Assembly: GCF_902859945.1 (NCBI RefSeq)
Contig: NZ_CADIKL010000001.1
Span: 248,001 to 312,000, forward strand
Source: Paraburkholderia caffeinitolerans
GTDB taxonomy: Bacteria > Pseudomonadota > Gammaproteobacteria > Burkholderiales > Burkholderiaceae
Direction of reading: 5' to 3'
DNA: 64,000 bases
Both the position numbers and the translations under genes were made by a program. Below, one piece after another: positions 59,638 to 64,000 of the stretch; the first letter of the stretch is position 1; each line of letters opens with the position of its first letter. The notes under the pieces are model-generated. The model saw nothing but the letters and a program-made list of their open reading frames with translations, searched no databases and was not told the origin of the DNA.

Positions 59638-61317
59638 ATGTACCAATACGATCAGTACGACCAGACCATCGTTGACGAACGCGTCGCGCAATACAGCGAC
59701 CAGGTTCGCCGGCGCCTCTCGGGCGAATTGAGCGAGGAAGAATTCCGCCCGCTGCGCCTGCAGAACGGCCTGTACTACCAGCGCCACGCGTACATGCACC
59801 GCATCGCGATTCCTTACGGCAACCTGCGCAGCGACCAGCTGCGCATGCTCGGCCAGATCGCGCGTGAGCACGACCGCGGCTACGGCCACTTTTCGACGCG
59901 CTCGAACATCCAGTACAACTGGATCAAGCTCGAAGAAACGCCGGAGATCCTGCGCAAGCTCGCCTCGGTGCAGATGCACGGCATCCAGACCTCGGGCAAC
60001 TGCATTCGCAACATCACCGCTGACCAGTTCGCGGGCGTCGCGCCCGACGAAGTCGTCGATCCGCGCCCGTGGGCCGAGATCATGCGCCAGTGGTCGACGT
60101 TCCACCCCGAGTTCGCATGGCTGCCGCGCAAGTTCAAGATCGCCGTGTCCGGCTCGAAGGAAGACCGCGCCGCTGTGCAGATCCACGACCTGGGCGTCTA
60201 CCTCGAACGCAACGAGCAGGGCGAAGTGGTCGCGAGCATTCTCGCGGGTGGCGGTCTCGGCCGCACGCCGATCATCGGCGCGATCATCAAGCGCGACCTG
60301 CCGTGGCAGCATCTGCTGACCTACTGCGAAGCCGTGCTGCGCGTGTACAACCGCTACGGCCGCCGCGACAACCTCTACAAGGCGCGCATCAAGATTCTCG
60401 TGAAGGCGCTCTCGCCGGCGAAGTTCGCCGCGCAGGTGGAAGAGGAGTGGCAGCACCTGAAGGACGGCCCCTCGACGCTCACGCAGGAAGAGCTCGATCG
60501 CGTCTCGCAGCACTTTGTGCCGCCGACCTACGAAAAGATCGCCGACACCGATGCGTCGTACGAGAAGCATCTGCTGGACAGCCGTGCGTTCGCGCGCTGG
60601 GTCGAGCGCAACGTGCGTCCGCACCGCGTGCCGGGCTATGCATCGGTCACGATCTCGCTCAAGCCGCGCAACATCGCGCCGGGCGACGCCACCGATGCGC
60701 AGATGGAAGCCGTGGCCGACTGGGCAGACGAGTACTCGTTCGGCCAGATCCGCGTCTCGCACGAGCAGAACCTGATCCTCGCCGACGTCAAGAAGCGCGA
60801 CCTCTACGCGCTGTGGGAAAAGGCGAAGGCACAAGGCTTCGCCACGGCGAACATCGGCTTGCTGACCGACATCATCGCGTGCCCGGGCGGCGACTTCTGC
60901 TCGCTCGCGAATGCGAAGTCGATCCCCATCGCACTCGCGATCCAGGAGCGCTTCGACAACCTCGATTTCGTCTACGACTTGGGCGACCTGTCGTTCAACA
61001 TCTCGGGCTGCATGAATTCGTGCGGTCACCACCACGTCGGCAATATCGGCGTGCTGGGCGTGGATAAAGACGGCTCGGAGTGGTACCAGGTGTCGCTCGG
61101 CGGCGAGCAGGGCAACGGCGCCAACGGCGCGCGCCTTGGCCGCGTGATCGGCCCGTCGTTCTCGGCTGAAGAGATGCCCGACGTCGTGCAAAAGGTGATC
61201 GACACGTTCGTCGAACTGCGCATCGACGGCGAGCGCTTCATCGACACGTACGACCGCATCGGCATCGCGCCCTTCAAGGAGCGCGTGTACGCATCGCGCC
61301 AGCCGGCCCACGCCTGA
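59638..61317 (+). CDS. cysI: Sulfite reductase hemoprotein (siroheme / 4Fe-4S)
   Basis: 559 residues from ATG 59638 (MYQYDQYDQTIVDERV); upstream in-frame codons are in the AT-rich promoter. FSTRSNIQYNWIKLEETPEIL and the cluster/siroheme motif ACPGGDFCSLANA with NISGCMNSCGHHH (four cysteines) are intact. Reduces sulfite to sulfide. First gene of the operon with DUF934, cysH, cysD and cysN. The electron donor (CysJ or ferredoxin type) is not visible in the window. Confidence 0.93.
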   Translation: MYQYDQYDQTIVDERVAQYSDQVRRRLSGELSEEEFRPLRLQNGLYYQRHAYMHRIAIPYGNLRSDQLRMLGQIAREHDRGYGHFSTRSNIQYNWIKLEETPEILRKLASVQMHGIQTSGNCIRNITADQFAGVAPDEVVDPRPWAEIMRQWSTFHPEFAWLPRKFKIAVSGSKEDRAAVQIHDLGVYLERNEQGEVVASILAGGGLGRTPIIGAIIKRDLPWQHLLTYCEAVLRVYNRYGRRDNLYKARIKILVKALSPAKFAAQVEEEWQHLKDGPSTLTQEELDRVSQHFVPPTYEKIADTDASYEKHLLDSRAFARWVERNVRPHRVPGYASVTISLKPRNIAPGDATDAQMEAVADWADEYSFGQIRVSHEQNLILADVKKRDLYALWEKAKAQGFATANIGLLTDIIACPGGDFCSLANAKSIPIALAIQERFDNLDFVYDLGDLSFNISGCMNSCGHHHVGNIGVLGVDKDGSEWYQVSLGGEQGNGANGARLGRVIGPSFSAEEMPDVVQKVIDTFVELRIDGERFIDTYDRIGIAPFKERVYASRQPAHA

Positions 61318-61344
61318 ACGCAACGAGACACGAGAGTAAGAGCA

Positions 61345-61890
61345 ATGGCATTGATCATCAAAAATCGCGAGATCGTTGAAGACAACTGGCAAGTCGTGCG
61401 CGCTGCCGAAGACGGCGCGCTGCCGGAAGTTGCTGCGCTGCCCGCCGGCAAGGTGCTGGTGCCGCTCGCGCTGTGGCAAGCCGGGCGCGACGCGCTCGTC
61501 GCTTCGCGCGGCAAGGACGAACTCGGCGTGTGGCTCGCGCCGGACAGCGAACCGGCCGACATCGCCGGCGACTTCGAGAAGATCGCGCTGATCGGCGTGG
61601 ACTTCCCGGTGTTCCGCGACGGCCGCGGCTATTCGATCGCGCGTCTGTTGCGCGAGCGTTTTGGCTACAAGGGCGAGCTGCGCGCGATCGGCGACGTGCT
61701 GCGCGACCAGCTGCGCTTCTACGAGCGCTGCGGCTTCGATGCGTACGCGCTGCGCGCCGACAAGGACCTCAACGACGCGCTCAACGCGTTCACGGAGTTC
61801 ACGGTGCAGTACCAGGGCGCGTTCGACGAGCCGTCGCCGCTGTTCCGCCGCCGCCTCGCCCAGCAAGCACAACAGGGCGCCGCAGCATGA
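61345..61890 (+). CDS. DUF934 family protein of the sulfate-assimilation operon
   Basis: 181 residues. Conserved VGVDFPVF-type segment (IGVDFPVFRDGRGYSIARLLRERFG), GELRAIGDVLRDQL and CGFDAYALR. DUF934 proteins accompany cysI and cysH in many proteobacteria and are thought to assist sulfite reductase; the exact role is undefined. Its stop overlaps the cysH start (ATGA). Confidence 0.9.
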   Translation: MALIIKNREIVEDNWQVVRAAEDGALPEVAALPAGKVLVPLALWQAGRDALVASRGKDELGVWLAPDSEPADIAGDFEKIALIGVDFPVFRDGRGYSIARLLRERFGYKGELRAIGDVLRDQLRFYERCGFDAYALRADKDLNDALNAFTEFTVQYQGAFDEPSPLFRRRLAQQAQQGAAA

Positions 61891-62654
61891 GCACCGCAGT
61901 CGACACTTCAGCCAACGAAGTCACGACGGAACTGCAGGCGAAGATCGAGCGCCTCGACGCGCTGCTCGATTCGATCGCCGCGCGTCACGCCAACGTGAAG
62001 CTCGCGAGCAGCCTCGCAGCCGAAGACATGCTGCTCACCCACGCGATCCTCTCGCGCGGTGTGAAGATCGGCGTCTTCTCGCTGAACACGGGCCGCCTGC
62101 ACGCGGAAACGCTCGGCATGATCGACAGCGTGCGCGAGCGCTACAGCTACGAGATCGAGCAGTTCCATCCGCAACAGGATGCTGTCGATGAATACGTCGC
62201 GCAGCACGGCCTGAATGCGTTTTACGAAAGCGTCGATCTGCGCAAGCGCTGCTGCGAGATCCGCAAGGTCGAGCCGCTGAACCGCGCGCTCTCCGACGTT
62301 TCGGCCTGGGTCACGGGCCAGCGTCGCGAGCAGTCGGTCACGCGGACCGAGCTGCACGAGGAAGAGCAGGACGGCTCACGCGGCATCGCCAAGTTCAATC
62401 CGCTCGCGGACTGGACCGAAGCCGAAGTGTGGGCGTATCTGCGCGCTTTCGATGTGCCGGTGAACCCGCTGCACGCACGCGGCTACCCGAGCATCGGCTG
62501 CGAGCCCTGTACGCGGGCCGTGCGTCCGGGCGAAGACAGCCGGGCGGGCCGCTGGTGGTGGGAGTCGCGCGACACGAAGGAATGCGGGCTGCACATCACG
62601 TCGGTTTTCGCGATTCCGGTTGTGCAAGCGCCGGCCGCCGGCCAGGCGAACTAG
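61887..62654 (+). CDS. cysH: Adenylyl-sulfate (APS) reductase
   Basis: 255 residues from ATG 61887, on the stop of the DUF934 gene. LASSLAAEDMLLTHAIL (PP-loop-like) and VFSLNTGRLHAETLGM. Cysteine pairs KRCCEIRKVEPL and IGCEPCTRAV ligate a 4Fe-4S cluster and mark the APS-reducing rather than PAPS-reducing class, and ECGLH near the C-terminus holds the catalytic cysteine. The product is sulfite for CysI. Confidence 0.92.
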   Translation: MSTAVDTSANEVTTELQAKIERLDALLDSIAARHANVKLASSLAAEDMLLTHAILSRGVKIGVFSLNTGRLHAETLGMIDSVRERYSYEIEQFHPQQDAVDEYVAQHGLNAFYESVDLRKRCCEIRKVEPLNRALSDVSAWVTGQRREQSVTRTELHEEEQDGSRGIAKFNPLADWTEAEVWAYLRAFDVPVNPLHARGYPSIGCEPCTRAVRPGEDSRAGRWWWESRDTKECGLHITSVFAIPVVQAPAAGQAN

Positions 62655-62759
62655 ATTTGAAGGTTGTCGCGCCGCATGCAAACGCATGCCAAGGCGGCGC
62701 GAAGTCGAACACAGAGCACCTCGCCCCACCAACGGGGCGCCTAGACGAAGGATCCGAAC

Positions 62760-63722
62760 ATGAGCACGACGCTCGATTCCGCAGTGAACGCACCGCTCCA
62801 GGTCACGGCGAACCGCATGGACCATCTCGACTGGCTCGAAGCCGAGTCGATCCACATCCTGCGCGAACTCGTTGCCGAGTGCAGCAAGCCCGCGCTGCTG
62901 TTCTCGGGCGGCAAGGACTCGGTGGTCGTGCTGGCGCTCGCGCTCAAGGCCTTCGGCCTCGGCGCGAACCGCAAGACCTCGCTGCCGTTCCCGCTCGTGC
63001 ACATCGACACGGGCCACAACTACGAAGAGGTGATCGACTTCCGCGATCGCCGCGCTGCCGAAATCGGCGCTGAACTCGTGGTGGGCCACGTCGAAGATTC
63101 GATCAAGAAGGGCACGGTGCGTCTGCGCCGCGAAACCGATTCGCGCAACGCCGCCCAAGCCGTCACGCTGCTCGAAACCATCGACCAATACGGCTACACG
63201 GCGATGATCGGCGGCGCGCGCCGCGACGAAGAGAAGGCCCGCGCGAAGGAGCGCATCTTCTCGTTCCGCGACGAATTCGGCCAGTGGGACCCGAAGGCGC
63301 AGCGCCCCGAACTCTGGAGCCTCTACAACGCGCGCCTGCACAAGGGCGAGCACCTGCGCGTGTTCCCGATCTCGAACTGGACCGAGCTGGACGTGTGGCA
63401 ATACATCGAGCGTGAAAACCTCGAACTGCCGTCGATCTACTACGCGCACCAGCGCGAGATCGTGCGCCGCAACGGCCTGCTCGTGCCGGTCACGCCGCTC
63501 ACGCCGATGAAGGAAGGCGAAGTCAGCGAGATGGCGCAGGTGCGTTTCCGCACGGTGGGCGACATCAGCTGCACGTGCCCGGTGGAAAGCGATGCCGACA
63601 ACGTCGAGAAGATCATCGCCGAGACGGCCGTGACCGAAATCACGGAACGCGGCGCGACGCGCATGGACGACCAGGCGTCGGAAGCCGCGATGGAACAGCG
63701 CAAGAAGCAAGGTTATTTCTAA
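62760..63722 (+). CDS. cysD: Sulfate adenylyltransferase subunit 2
   Basis: 320 residues. [20 protein letters not shown] is the PP-loop; [46 protein letters not shown] and [17 protein letters not shown] complete the CysD signature. With CysN it makes APS from ATP and sulfate. It follows cysH by 105 bases and precedes cysN by 25. Confidence 0.97.
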   Translation: MSTTLDSAVNAPLQVTANRMDHLDWLEAESIHILRELVAECSKPALLFSGGKDSVVVLALALKAFGLGANRKTSLPFPLVHIDTGHNYEEVIDFRDRRAAEIGAELVVGHVEDSIKKGTVRLRRETDSRNAAQAVTLLETIDQYGYTAMIGGARRDEEKARAKERIFSFRDEFGQWDPKAQRPELWSLYNARLHKGEHLRVFPISNWTELDVWQYIERENLELPSIYYAHQREIVRRNGLLVPVTPLTPMKEGEVSEMAQVRFRTVGDISCTCPVESDADNVEKIIAETAVTEITERGATRMDDQASEAAMEQRKKQGYF

Positions 63723-63747
63723 AGAGCACGCAGAGGAAGAAACGAAA

Positions 63748-64000
63748 ATGGTTACGACACACCAACCTGAAGACCTCGGCGTGCTGCGCTTCATCACGGC
63801 GGGCAGCGTGGACGACGGCAAGAGCACGCTGATCGGCCGCCTGCTGTACGACAGCAAAGCTGTCTTGAGCGACCAGCTCTCGGCGCTCTCGCGCGCGAAG
63901 AACAAGCGTACCGTGGGCGACGAGATCGACCTGTCGCTGCTCACCGACGGCCTCGAAGCCGAGCGCGAGCAGGGCATCACGATCGACGTGGCATACCGCT
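63748..64000 (+). CDS. cysN: Sulfate adenylyltransferase subunit 1, GTPase (5' part)
   Basis: The first 84 codons are in the window and the gene runs off the right edge. [21 protein letters not shown] is the GTPase G1 loop and [13 protein letters not shown] leads to the switch I region. GTP hydrolysis drives APS formation by CysD. Whether an APS kinase domain is fused at the C-terminus cannot be seen here. Start ATG 63748 follows a GAGGAAG ribosome site. Confidence 0.95.
   Translation, partial: MVTTHQPEDLGVLRFITAGSVDDGKSTLIGRLLYDSKAVLSDQLSALSRAKNKRTVGDEIDLSLLTDGLEAEREQGITIDVAYR

Noticed and set aside
59518..61872. 784-codon minus-strand open frame opposite cysI
   Set aside because: It is an antisense shadow produced by strong third-position GC bias; the + strand holds a complete, conserved cysI and DUF934 gene.
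62376..63980. 534-codon minus-strand frame opposite cysD/cysN
   Set aside because: Antisense shadow of clearly recognisable cysD and cysN.

Overview
The window is GC-rich, densely coded chromosomal DNA from a beta-proteobacterium, most likely a Burkholderiaceae member (Paraburkholderia, Caballeronia or Burkholderia). The signs are a wbiG/wbiH/wbiI-type O-antigen gene trio, waaC - Kdo hydroxylase - waaA, a ureDABCEFG operon, and a cysI-DUF934-cysH-cysD-cysN operon divergent from a cysB-type regulator. No rRNA, tRNA or CRISPR array was recognised.

Positions 1-21572 (+ strand) are one long surface-glycan operon. It opens with the 3' end of a CapK-like adenylate-forming enzyme. A polysaccharide-deacetylase-like protein, a UDP-GlcNAc 2-epimerase (wecB) and a run of GT4-type glycosyltransferases follow, mostly joined by ATGA stop/start overlaps. 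The run includes a 1469-residue protein with about ten tandem repeats of 66 residues, and a histidine phosphatase. It ends with an epimerase, a membrane sugar-1-phosphate transferase and a WbpM/FlaA1-type dehydratase (WbiG/H/I-like).

Positions 21672-24729 (- strand) carry an APS kinase (cysC), galE and another glycosyltransferase. They face an AT-richer sulfotransferase-like gene at 25037-26179. The CysH at the right end has the cysteine pattern of an APS reductase, which does not need PAPS. The cysC/sulfotransferase pair therefore looks like a PAPS-dependent glycan-sulfation module. An intact IS5-family element (26180-27034, CTAG duplication) sits exactly at the sulfotransferase stop codon.

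Positions 27391-33570 (+ strand) encode a HAD-UbiA fusion, a DprE1-like FAD oxidase, a DprE2-like reductase, an epimerase, an FAD oxidoreductase and a GtrA protein. This matches the polyprenyl-phosphate-D-arabinose pathway known from mycobacterial cell-wall synthesis and from pilin glycosylation in some Pseudomonas. A following AT-rich polytopic membrane protein (- strand) may be the lipid-linked-sugar glycosyltransferase. A hexapeptide acyltransferase comes next.

Positions 36887-44550 are mixed: lrgA/lrgB-like genes, a VirK/YbjX family protein, a two-module zinc-ribbon-like protein, two SDR dehydrogenases, and a GT2 glycosyltransferase coupled to a Wzx-type flippase. Positions 44551-49671 hold a phosphomannomutase/phosphoglucomutase, a strong terminator and lipid A-core genes (waaC, kdoO-like, waaA). 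Positions 49725-55240 (- strand) are the urease operon. They are followed by a rhodanese, a Pcm-family methyltransferase, an orphan RelB/DinJ-like antitoxin whose toxin is reduced to its first codons, a periplasmic binding protein, and the sulfate-assimilation genes, which run off the right edge inside cysN.
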